Origin: Lycium barbarum
Lineage: Eukaryota > Streptophyta > Magnoliopsida > Solanales > Solanaceae
Length of the DNA: 64,000 nucleotides
Reading direction: 5' to 3'
Assembly: GCF_019175385.1 (NCBI RefSeq)
Contig: NC_083339.1
Coordinates: forward strand, 32,207,637-32,271,636
The notes under the pieces were generated by a model. It saw nothing but the letters and a program-made list of their open reading frames with translations. It made no database searches and had not been told where the DNA came from. Positions 22,966 through 32,846 of the stretch are shown piece by piece. Numbering within the stretch: the stretch's first letter is position 1; each line of letters opens with the position of its first letter. Both the position numbers and the translations under genes were made by a program.

Positions 22966-23085
22966 GGACGCGATTATATCAGCATTAAGGCACCGGATTC
23001 CATCAAAGTTTCGAGGTTAAGCGTGCTAAGGTGGGAGCAATTTTAGGATGGGTGACCCCCTGGGAAGTATGCAAGAAATTCTATA
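22966..23085 (+). pseudogene. 5S rRNA-derived segment inside the B2 interior
   Basis: Positions 1-110 align without a gap to the plant 5S rRNA as I recall it, with about three quarters identity by eye. The most conserved parts are the ones polymerase III factors read: GCACCGGAT, GTTAAGCGTGCT (box A) and GGATGGGTGACC then CCTGGGAAG (box C). Many differences are C/T or G/A. A TTTT within the intermediate-element spacer (23040-23043) could end polymerase III transcription early. It runs in the sense direction of the element. A functional 5S gene is unlikely, because the last 10 nt are unlike 5S and there is no tandem array. Confidence 0.82.
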
Positions 23086-23280
23086 TATCCAGACATAAAA
23101 GACAAATGAGAAGTTAGAGTAACCTAAGGGAAACTAGAGTATACGGGATGGCTGGAAAGCTTAAAAGGTCGCGTAAGACGAGGTAGGCTAGACTGGAGAA
23201 GAGACAGAAAGTGCGTCACAGCTCTGGAAATTTGGATAGGCTTGAATAGCGTTTGGAAGTTTTCTGTGGGCTAGTTGATA

Positions 23281-23284
<4 letters not shown>

Positions 23285-23327
<43 letters not shown>
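23285..23327. repeat. (AT)n microsatellite
   Basis: About 20 uninterrupted AT units lie within the stretch present in B2 but missing from B1. Confidence 0.95.
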
Positions 23328-23330
<3 letters not shown>

Positions 23331-24135
23331 GCGTAGGATATCCCACATATGATTGTATCGGTGGACATGTGAGTTCCAACAACCGGCGCTACGGTAAGGA
23401 AGGCATTGATCACGCAAGGGTACCGAAGTTCGAGGGACGACAAAAATAAATGGTACCAGTGTTACGAGGTAAGCTGCTATTATTTTTACTACAGGTTAAG
23501 ATTGGAAATTCTAGTATAACGATATTTGGAAAAGAAAGAGAGTGAGTAGATGGAAAACAAAGAGATCAAAGTGTCGGAAGGAGGTGAAAGGTAAGAAACT
23601 TCATTGAGTGAAGCTCCCGAGAGAAACTACCGGCAAAGCACGAGACTATTTGGGTAAGAACTCAAAGTAGGCATGTGAAAAGGGATAGAGTGTGGTGAAA
23701 GGAAACAGGAGAGGAGTGTATGAGGTTCGAGAACCGATTTCGATAAGTGGGGCTAAAGGAATAGTGACTAGGATAGGGGGATGTGAAGTAAGAGAAAGAA
23801 TGCTTAGGCTTGCGATGATGTTGAGGTGAGAGATCTATACAAGAATAAATGTATAACTATATTAATATAGTTAAAGGTTCGATGAATGAGGATAGGGAGA
23901 GTGAACATTGTAAGGATTCTGTGCTAAGAACAAAAGTAGCGGAACGCTTGAGAAATATGGACGCGCAACTACAACACAAACGCGTAGTTAAAGAAGAATT
24001 ACGAACAAGTGAGCTAAGCAAGTGAAAGGACGAATAGTGGTTGGAAAGGTATGAAAATGTGGACAAAATGATGATATAGGCGCGAAATGAAAGAAAAACT
24101 TATGATGAGAAGTTCCCGATACGTCATGCACAGAG

Positions 24136-24345
24136 TTGGGAAGAAGGACGAGGAATAAGGCAATTGTCGTAGACGAAGGTACTCGAAAACTATTGGCGCA
24201 TAAGGAGCCCCTTAAAAAGGGGGGGAGACTATATTATATTAGGCTTAAAAAGGAATCCACACCAGAGACCCGACAAGGAATAACGATGGACAAAACGAGT
24301 GCCAATACAAAGAAATCAGAGACAAGTATACTTGTGAAGAAATGA
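24136..24345 (+). other. 69-codon open frame of the B interior, unrecognised (B2 copy)
   Basis: This is the counterpart of 8155-8364, with the same length and frame. See that entry for the possible link to a decayed chromodomain. Confidence 0.3.
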
Positions 24346-24529
24346 CCTGGGAAGGACAAGGATAATGAGTTGGCGCAGTGGATTAGAAGACCCATGATAC
24401 GGAATAAGGACTCATGTAAAGACCGAGAGGTTCGATTGTAAAGAAAATAGGGTAAAAGATGGGCATGAAGGAAAGGACAATTCTAGGAGGGACCCTCCAG
24501 AAGTATTATAACACCCCATGAGATCAGTT

Positions 24530-24566
24530 GAACATTCGAGGACGAATGTTCTAAAGGGGGGGAGGA
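24530..24566 (+). other. B2 pre-PPT hairpin and polypurine tract
   Basis: GAACATTCG, loop AGGA, CGAATGTTC is followed by AAA, seven G, AGGA and then the LTR start. Confidence 0.85.
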
Positions 24567-26116
24567 TGTTATAGCCCGTACTTTGTACGTTCAGATATTT
24601 CAAGGTAGTCGTGGTAAGTTAAGGGAATGACCATTTTCCAAAATTATTTTAATGTACAAGTTGGTTATGAATATTATTTATGAACATTATTAGTATGGAA
24701 ATATTGAGAGAAGCTAAGGGCAAAAAGGGAAATTCACAAAATATTTGAGAAGGTTCTTGGAGGGGCCATGTTGGCCGTGTGGCACATGCCATATTTTATT
24801 AAATGGGGGCTAATTATAAATATACACGGACTAAGCTTACTTAGCAAGACAAGTTGGCATATTTGATTATTTTTAAGAAACTTCAAGAAAAATAGAGAAG
24901 GGACATGTGTCCACTCTTCTATTTGTTAGGGGTAATTATATATATGGACAAGTCTTGCATAGCAAGACACAATTCTCTCCCACAAGCATTCAAGAAACTT
25001 CAAGAAAAAAAATAAGGCACCATTCGGCCATGGCTAGCCGAGCCTAGGGCCATGAAGAATTGATCAAGAAAAATATTCTTCTTCTAGTATTCCAACCAAG
25101 TTGAAGGCCCTTATTAACATGGAGTAGTTGTTGGAACAAGCAAAGCATCCCTTTGGGCAACTCACAAGCCTAGCCGAATGAAGGAGTCCAAGTATAAAGG
25201 TAAGGTTGACCTTCTCTTTCATGTGTTATGGATGATTTGTGCATGTTGTAATATGAAGAAATGAATGAAACTCATGAATTATGTGTGTCTTGGTTGTAGC
25301 CGAATAGAGGTAGTGTGGTGTAAGATATGATGAATTGATTTTATTTAGTAATTTGATTGTTGTAGTATGTGGAATTGGATGAAATTCATGAAATATGTGG
25401 GTGTGTGGTGGTGGCCGTATAGGGGCTGCCCTAGTTGGGTATGTTGAGATGATTTTACGTAGTATTTTAGTTGTTGTTATGGATTATGTGATGTAAAATG
25501 AAAGTTTGATGGCTTGAAATGAAGTTGGAATCATTGTGGGATTGTTGAAGAAGTTAGTGTGACATTAGTATAGTTTCTTATATTTGTTGGAATGATATTA
25601 CTAATGTGTAGGTTGAAAATATAATTCGTGAACTTGGAAGTGAGACATTTGTTTGGAAGATTGTAAGTTGAGTTGTGGTGATTGAATTTGAAAGAAGGAA
25701 ATAAGTTGTTATTGTTCTTGTTGAATTTGGAAGGTGTCGGGTGAAGTAGTGTGTTGATTGAGTCGTTTTGAATGTTATGTGAATTGAATTGAAAAAAAAT
25801 GAAATATCGTTGAATTGTATGACAAAGGTTGTTAATGTTAGAATGCGTCTTGAATTGATTGTTGATGTTGTTGGTATGATTGACGATATTGTTGTTGATT
25901 GTTTGGCCGAGTTGAATTCTCGGATTGTTGATTGATGATTTGGGCCGAGTTAGATTCTCGGGGATGGTGTATTTACAGGGGAGATGCTGCCGAAATTTCG
26001 GCAGATCATAAGTGAATTTATTTGAATGATTAAGACAAGTATATGGTGATGAATCTAATGATTGCGTAAATCTTCTTGAATGAAGGCTAGCTATAGTGAG
26101 CTTGGACAATTAAGCG
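24567..26116 (+). repeat. B2 3' LTR, truncated after 1550 bp
   Basis: This is collinear with 26156-27708 and then stops within TTAAGCG. The missing 1.4 kb includes the hairpin module and the 3' end. Confidence 0.9.
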
Positions 26117-26155
26117 TTCAGGTGTTAAGCGTTCAGCTTGGACAAACGTTCAGGA
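26117..26155. other. scrambled filler at a deletion junction
   Basis: These 39 bases match neither LTR in order. They are made of pieces found just to the left: TTAAGCGTTCAG appears twice, and GCTTGGACA recurs. The last AGGA equals the bases that precede an LTR after a polypurine tract. Confidence 0.8.
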
Positions 26156-29148
26156 TGTTATAGCCCGTACTTTGTACGTTCGGATATTTCAAGGTAGTTG
26201 TGGTAAGTTAAGGGAATGACCATCTTCCAAAATTATTTTAATGTACAAGTTGGTTATGAATATTATTTATGAACATTATTAGTATGGAAATATTGAGAGA
26301 GGCTAAGGGCAAAAAGGGAAATTCACAAAATATTCAAGAAGGTTCTTGGAGGGGCCATGTTGGCCGTGTGGCACATGCCATATTTTATTAAATGGGGGCT
26401 AATTATAAATATACATGGACTAAGCTTACTTAGCAAGACAAGTTGGCATATTTGATTATTTTTAAGAAACTTCAAGAAAAATAGAGAAGGGACATTTGTC
26501 CACTCTTCTATTTGTTGGGGGTAATTATATATATGGACAAGTCTTGCATAGCAAGACACAATTCTCTCCCACAAGCATTCAAGAAACTTCAAGAAAAAAA
26601 ATAAGGCACCATTCGGCCATGGCTAGCCGAGCCTAGGGCCATGAAGAATTGATCAAGAAAAATATTCTTCTTCTAGTATTCCAACCAAGTTGAAGGCCCT
26701 TATTAACATGGAGTAGTTGTTGGAACAAGCAAAGCATCCCTTTGGGCAACTCACAAGCCTAGCCGAATGAAGGAGTCCAAGTATAAAGGTAAGGTTGACC
26801 TTCTCTTTCATGTGTTATGGATGATTTGTGCATGTTGTAATATGAAGAAATGGATGAAACTCATGAATTATGTGTGTCTTGGTTGTAGCCGAATAGAGGT
26901 GGTGTGGTGTAAGATATGATGAATTGATTTTATTTAGTAATTTGACTGTTGTAGTATGTGGAATTGGATGAAATTCATGAAATATGTGGGTGTGTGGTGG
27001 TGAACGTATAGGGGCTGCCCTAGTTGGGTATGTTGAGATGATTTTACGTAGTATTTTAGTTGTTGTTATGGATTATGTGATGTAAAATGAAAGTTTGATG
27101 GCTTGAAATGAAGTTGGAATCATTGTGGGATTGTTGAAGATGTTAGTGTGACATTAGTATAATTTCTTATATTTGTAGGAATGATATTACTAATGTGTAG
27201 GTTGAAAATATAATTCGTGAACTTGGAAGTGAGACATTTGTTTGGAAGATTGTAAGTTGAGTTGTGGTGATTGAATTTGAAAGAAGGAAATAAGTTGTTA
27301 TTGTTCTTGTTGAATTTGGAAGGTGTTAGATGAAGTAGTGTGTTGATTGAGTCGTTTTGAATGTTATGTGAATTGAATTGAAAAAAAAAAATGAAATATC
27401 GTTGAATTGTATGACAAAGGTTGTTAATGTTAGAATGCGTCTTGAATTGATTGTTGATGTTGTTGGTATGATTGACGATATTGTTGTTGATAGTTTGGCC
27501 GAGTTGAATTCTCGGATTGTTGATTGATGATTTGGGCCGAGTTAGATTCTCGGGGATGGTGTATTTACAGGGGAGATGCTGCCGAAATTTCGGCAGATCA
27601 TAAGTGAATTTATTTGAATGATTAAGACAAGTATATGGTGATGAATCTAATGATTGCGTCAATCTTCTTGAATGTAGGCTAGCGATAGCGAGCTTGGACA
27701 ATTAAGCGTAGCTCATAGGACGTGGAACAGGTATGTTAAGGCTTGTCCCTTTCTTTCAAAGGCATGATCCCGATGTTATGATTTTATAATTGTTTCCATA
27801 TCTTACTTGTTTTTCAAAAGTTAGACGTTTATGATTCCAAGGCATGATTCTCTTCCCAATAACTCGTCAATGTTTTCCAAAAATGTCCGTATTTTTCCAA
27901 AACAAAGTTTTATGGTATTGTATGGTTTTATGACAATAACGACGGATATGTTTTACAACGACATTGATGATGTCGAGGATGAGAATATTTCCATGATGAC
28001 CATGATAAGAATGATTTCATGTTCGAAAGGTACTTGATATGGTTATTGCTTTGATTTTCCAAAAATAGCTTCTGAAACGTTCATAGAAGGTTCTGTACTT
28101 CAAACGCTCATAACTTTCTTATACTAAATCAGATTGACCCGAAACTTGTTTCTGAGCCTTCAGGTGTAGGTTTACGTATGCTGTTATTCGTTGCTCGTCT
28201 CATCTTATAATAATTGTTCCTTCAAGGTGAGACAATGCGGCCATGGTTATTCCATAATGTAATCGGAGGTTACCGACCTTACGTCACTCCGATGGATACA
28301 TGACTTTCTTTGGGCTCTCATGCATGCTGCTTATATGATATATGTACATGATATATGTATATGTATATGGGGGATGTGGGGAAAAGGGCCATATGTTGCG
28401 CTATAGACGCATTGCCACCTGGTCAGTTGGCGTAATATCATCCCGCACGGGGATGCCCGGATGCGGGACATATGTGGGGGAGCCGACGTATTCGGCGCTA
28501 TGACATGTTCTATTTTCTATATATGGACAAGAAATGTTTTTCAACGAAAGCTAAGCATGCATGGCATCCGCCCTAAGAGACACTCATATCTACAAATTAC
28601 TCTTTTACCTCATGATATGCTCCGTATTTCCATTCTGATATTATTCATATTTACATCCCTTACTATGTTACTATTCATGCCTTACATACTCAGTACATTG
28701 CTCGTACTGACCCCCTTTCTTCGGGGGCTGCGTTTCATGCCGCGCAAGTACACCCAGATGAGCTGAAGCTATTATAGAAGATGTTCTAGCGGAGTTGGCA
28801 GGCTCCACTTGTTCCTGGAGTGCTGCCGAGTCAGAGTATGTGTGCTATGATGTCTGAGTTGTGTTAGAGACTTTGCAGACAGAGTCGTGGTTGTAGTATG
28901 TTAGTCTTGAAAGCGGCTTCACCAGCCGATGTGTCTTTATATTTTATGTTACAGACTCCACATGACCACAAATTTTGTTTGATTTGAGAACAATGAAAGA
29001 AAGATTCTGGAACCTTAACTCTGTTTTTCATTTCTTATTGATGTAAGAGTCTAAAGAGATTAAGAATGCGATAAGAGTCAGCGGGTTCGTTCGGCTCCGA
29101 ATATGGGGTCAGGTGCCCATTACACCCTAGTAAAGTCGGGGTGTGACA
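26156..29148 (+). repeat. B3: complete B LTR (2993 bp)
   Basis: This is the only uninterrupted full B LTR, from TGTTATAGCC to GTGTGACA. It shows the empty sites of A1 (CAAAG, 27903-27907) and of C (CTGAG, 28152-28156). No primer site follows, so it is the 3' LTR of the array. The hairpin module is at 28690-28727. Confidence 0.92.
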
Positions 29149-30178
29149 AAAATCATGTCATAAGATTCATGCCTTAAAAAGGAAGGGACTAGCCTCACAT
29201 AGCTTTTCTTTTACCTACTCTATTACTTGAATGTTCCTCTCTAATATTCACGTTTCTACCTTTAAGGGAGTTCATATTAATATTAGATAATTGGTAACGT
29301 AAACAAGCTTGAACTAAAGCTAGAGAAAATTGGGTAGCATCTCCTTTGCTTACACAACTTTCTCCATATCATATATCAACTCCCAATCATCAATAATAAC
29401 ATACATAATATCTTAATCAATAACCTTTGTCAAGTTCATCATTATCCAACTCCCACAACTCCCTCTCAAGGTCATCCATAATCATGATCATAATACAACA
29501 TTACATTCATCCTCATCTAATGTTTCTCCTATGTTCTTAACATCATTCATTATATAATTATAATCACAACATATCAAGAATCGTGATTCATATTAACCTA
29601 CTACTCAACAATGTCACTATTCTCATGTTTATAACCCATTTCCTACTTCCTTCCATAATCCTAGTCTTTCAACCTCTCAATACTTTAAACAACATGGAAT
29701 GATCATAAAATTACCTTTGATTGAGTAGGAATGAGTTTTGGATAGCAATACTCAACTTGAGGAAAACCCTAGTTCCACTTCCAAAGAGATTTCTTGCTCT
29801 GGATGAATCCTAATGAGTTTCTTGCAGTTGATTCTCTTGGTTTGATGAAGTTGATCATGAGTTTTTGATATGGAGAATATTCTAGAGAGTTCTTGAGAGA
29901 AGGGGAATGTAAAATGAAATGAGATTAAATGAACTTGGGTCTCCTTTTATTAACTTAAATCTGTCCCGCTTTGGTTTCACGGACAAACATATGGTCCGTA
30001 TAATTTATATGGACCGTATGTTTGACCGTATCTTTGGTCCAGTGAAGGCTCCAACTCTGGGCAGATTATACGGCCTAATATACGGCTAATACATTTTATA
30101 TGGTCTGTATGTTAGACCGTATAATGCTCAGCTTTCCGAAACTTGTTCTCGTGGACTCGTTTGATCTCCAATCCTTAT
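29149..30178 (-). repeat. D0: fragment of a D-family LTR
   Basis: This reads as the reverse complement of the D1 LTR from about the GGCATGAAT region back to ATAAGGATTGGAGATCAAACGA. It has no terminal motifs, because the B array abuts its left end and D1 its right end. It includes the promoter-region motif cluster (29960-30125). Its other parts must lie outside the window. Confidence 0.75.
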
Positions 30179-30520
30179 TGTTAGACTTTGAAAAATTTCC
30201 CGTTGATGCACAATGAATAGGCTAACGAAGGGCACGAAGTATACGATGTTTCAATAAGTAAGAAATAGTATTTAATGGTTCTAATTGAGATTTCAAAGAC
30301 ATTCGAGGTAAGAGAAGAAAGTTTGTTAAGAAAAGGCGAGGTATACGTTGTGCATCGGAAGGGATTCACAAATTACTAAGTTAATGATGGCTTAATAACG
30401 TCTTGAGAAGAAGTTATAACATCCCCTAGATTGTTAATGAAGTGTTAAATAAGTGTTAAGAAGGTTCCATAAGGATTGGAGATCAAACGAACGACGGAAA
30501 TCATTTCAGGGAAATAGAGT

Positions 30521-30688
30521 TATACGACCAACTTATACGGTCGGTATAAGGGGCCGTATAACCCAACAGAAGAAATCTTTTCTCTGATGGTGAACCACAG
30601 ACACTTATACGGACCGTAAAATTTTATACGAACCGTATAAGTGGTCCGTATAATGCCCGACGGGATGAATAAGTTGCAAGTATAAATA
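30521..30688 (+). promoter_or_regulatory. D1 U3: TACGG/CCGTA motif cluster and TATA box
   Basis: At least six TACGG or CCGTA half-sites lie between 30536 and 30652, with one exact palindrome TACGGACCGTA at 30608-30618. TATAAATA follows at 30681-30688. The same layout occurs in D2, D3 and D4. The factor that would bind is unknown. Confidence 0.55.
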
Positions 30689-31867
30689 TGTGTTCCCATT
30701 TTCATTTTCTCATTCTTTCTACTTCTTCATCTCTCTCAAGGCTTCTAGAGTGTTCTACTTATTTCATCAACACCAATTCAAGAGAAACTCATGATCAACT
30801 CCATCAAACCAAGAGAAACAAGTGCAAGAAACTCACTGGGGTTCATCCAAGGCAAGAAATCTCATTGGAAGTGGAACTAGGGTTTTGCTCAAGTGAAGTA
30901 TTTCCACTCAAAGCTCATTCCCACACTATCAAAGGTAAGTTTTATGATCATTCCATGTTTTTTAAAGTATTGAGAGGTTGAAAGACTTTGATTGTAGAAG
31001 GAGATAGAAAATGGGTCATGAATATAAGAATAGTGGCATTTTTGAGTAGTAGCTTGAAATGAGTCATGATTCTTGATGTGTTGTGATCACAATTATGTTA
31101 CGAATGATATTTAGAACATGGAATAAACATTATATGTGAGTAAATGTAATAGTGCACTATGACCAGGGTTATGGATGATTTGAAGTGAAATTGGGAAATG
31201 TGGAGAATATAGGCGAATGGAAATTATTGCTTGTAAAATTGTGAATGTTATTATAGATGTTTGGGAGTTGATATATGATATGGAGAAAGTTATATAAACA
31301 AAGGTAATGCTGCCCAATTTTCTCTAGCTTTAGTCAAGCATGCTTAAGTTATCGATTATCTAATGCTAGTACAAACTCCCTTGAAGGTAGAAACGAGAGC
31401 TTTGGAGAAGAACGTTCAAGCGATAGCATAGCTAAACGAAAAGGTATGTAAGGCTAGTCCTTTCTTCCTAAGGCATCAATTCTCCTATCTTTCCATGACT
31501 CTCCTATATGTTTATCGGAAGTTATAAGTCTACGATTATAAAAAGCTTCACATGAGATAAAGAAATGAGATATGTTACGAGTATGATATCGCGTATGATG
31601 GGTCAAGTTTAAAGAATTCTAAAGTCCATGATATGATGTTCCATGAAGGTAATGATCCTAAGTATAATCCATTGATGTTGTTCATTGTGTAGACTCACCT
31701 TACGATGTTAGTTCCTTCAGGGTGAGATATGATGAATTTGATCACTCCATAATGTAATCCGGGGTTCTCGACCTTATGTCACCTCAATATAGTTATAAAT
31801 TGTCTTTAAGCTCTAATGCATATTCTATGACCAATATATGATAATGATGAGTTCATGATGATACGAT

Positions 31868-32030
31868 TCAACCGTGCCTATAGGGCCGGGCATGTCACCG
31901 CTATGGTGGGCTGCATATGATTACATCGAGCCTATAGGGCCAGGCATGACACAGCTAAGGCGGGCTGCTTACGACTACACCGATCCTAGAGCGCCGGGCA
32001 TGACACCACTAGTGGTCGACGTATGATAGT
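31868..32030 (+). repeat. three degenerate 54-bp tandem units in the D1 LTR
   Basis: Units start near 31868, 31922 and 31976. Each carries CCTA(T/G)AG(G/C)GCC(G/A)GGCATG and a GGGCTGC-type end. Similar units occur in D2 (36165-36310), D3 (43930-44030) and D4 (57110-57300). Confidence 0.7.
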
Positions 32031-32656
32031 TACTCGGACGCAGGTTAACGACGATGGTATATGTGACATGATGATACAAGTCATATGTATAAAATGCACT
32101 TACTTTTAAAAGGTTAAGTTGGTTATACCCTCATCTTATGTTTCATGATTTCTTTATTACGTTCATTTTATTCATGCCTTACATACTCAGTACAATGTTC
32201 GTACTGACGTCCTTTTTCTTTGGACGCTGTGTTCATGCCCATAGGTAGACAGGGTGGTGATCCAGATTCGTAAGAGTTATCAGCAGACTTTGAGAACACT
32301 CCATTGTTCCAGAGGTGCCATTGATTATTATTTTGTGTACATATGTTTTGGGCACGACGGACTCCTGTCCCACCCATATGTCTAGTACTCTAGTAGAGAC
32401 TCGTAGATACGTATGTGTGGGTATTATGGTCTCACGATTTTCCTCATTGTATATATATTGTTTTATTTTGATAGCCAAAAGGCTTATGTATATAAATGTA
32501 GATATGCTTGAAATCGAAAAAAATGGTTTTCCTTATGATTAGATGTGTGAGAACAACAAATGTATACAGGATAAGTGTGATGAGTGTTAGAATGATTGGT
32601 GCTCAGTAGTTAGCTCCGGGTACCCGTCATGGAACCTCGTCGGGTCGTGACAAAAT

Positions 32657-32670
32657 TTGTATCAGAGCAG
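32657..32670 (+). other. D1 primer-binding site, one mismatch
   Basis: TTGTATCAGAGCAG differs from the TGGTATCAGAGCAG of D3 at the second base. Confidence 0.8.
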
Positions 32671-32846
32671 TTCAGTCCTAGGAAGTGTCTATAGCCGTGT
32701 CTAGTAGAGTCTTGTTTATGGTGTGTTGTGCGCCACACTTATAAACAGGAGGCTACAGGGCATTCAGGAAAAATGACCATTCTTCTTCTTATTAGATCGT
32801 GCGATAGAGCCGTGTTATAAGATTTTCTCCTCCCTAATAGTGTGTT

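Larger units (their letters stand above)
22278..24566 (+). mobile_element. B2 interior (2289 bp, non-coding)
   Basis: This is bounded by LTRs with a primer site at its left end and a polypurine tract at its right end, so it is structurally complete. It contains the full-length 5S-derived segment (22966-23085), an AT microsatellite and a small open frame. No capsid, protease, polymerase or integrase motif is visible on either strand. It resembles a large retrotransposon derivative that depends on proteins from other elements. Confidence 0.8.
6356..29148 (+). mobile_element. B-family tandem array of a non-autonomous LTR element (B1-B2-B3, shared LTRs)
   Basis: The order on the plus strand is: LTR fragment (6356-6953), interior (6954-8567), one LTR shared by two interiors (8568-10272 plus 21043-22277, split by A1), interior (22278-24566), truncated LTR (24567-26116), 39 bp of junk, then a complete LTR (26156-29148). 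LTRs are about 3.0 kb and begin TGTTATAGCC and end GTGTGACA. Interiors are only about 2 kb and lack gag and pol, so the family needs helper proteins. Sharing one LTR between two interiors is the expected product of unequal recombination between LTRs. Confidence 0.85.
30179..32652 (+). repeat. D1 5' LTR (2474 bp)
   Basis: The LTR begins TGTTAGAC and ends GGGTCGTGACA, and a primer site follows. It breaks D0 at CTTAT, the expected left target duplication (30174-30178). The hairpin module with stems CGTCC/GGACG is at 32187-32226. Confidence 0.85.

Noticed and set aside
22966..23085. A functional 5S rRNA gene
   Set aside because: About a quarter of positions differ, the 3' end is unlike 5S, a TTTT lies inside, and it stands alone in a retrotransposon interior and not in an array.
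25531..27701. Minus-strand frames of 192-193 codons (25531-26109 and 27120-27701), conserved in two B LTRs and rich in Asn, Ile and Thr
   Set aside because: They are the antisense of TTG/TGA-rich LTR sequence. The third copy (near 9710-10066) is broken by the 46-bp deletion. The conservation follows from copy similarity, and no domain or promoter is seen.
29149..30178. An inverted-repeat or MITE-like element formed by D0 and D1 in opposite orientation
   Set aside because: D0 lacks natural ends, and D1 continues into primer site and gag. The arrangement is explained by insertion of D1 into an inverted LTR.
30688..30981. 97-codon frame just after the D1 TATA box, a possible leader protein
   Set aside because: D3 lacks a matching frame at the same place, and the sequence is low in information. 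It is more likely untranslated leader in the LTR.
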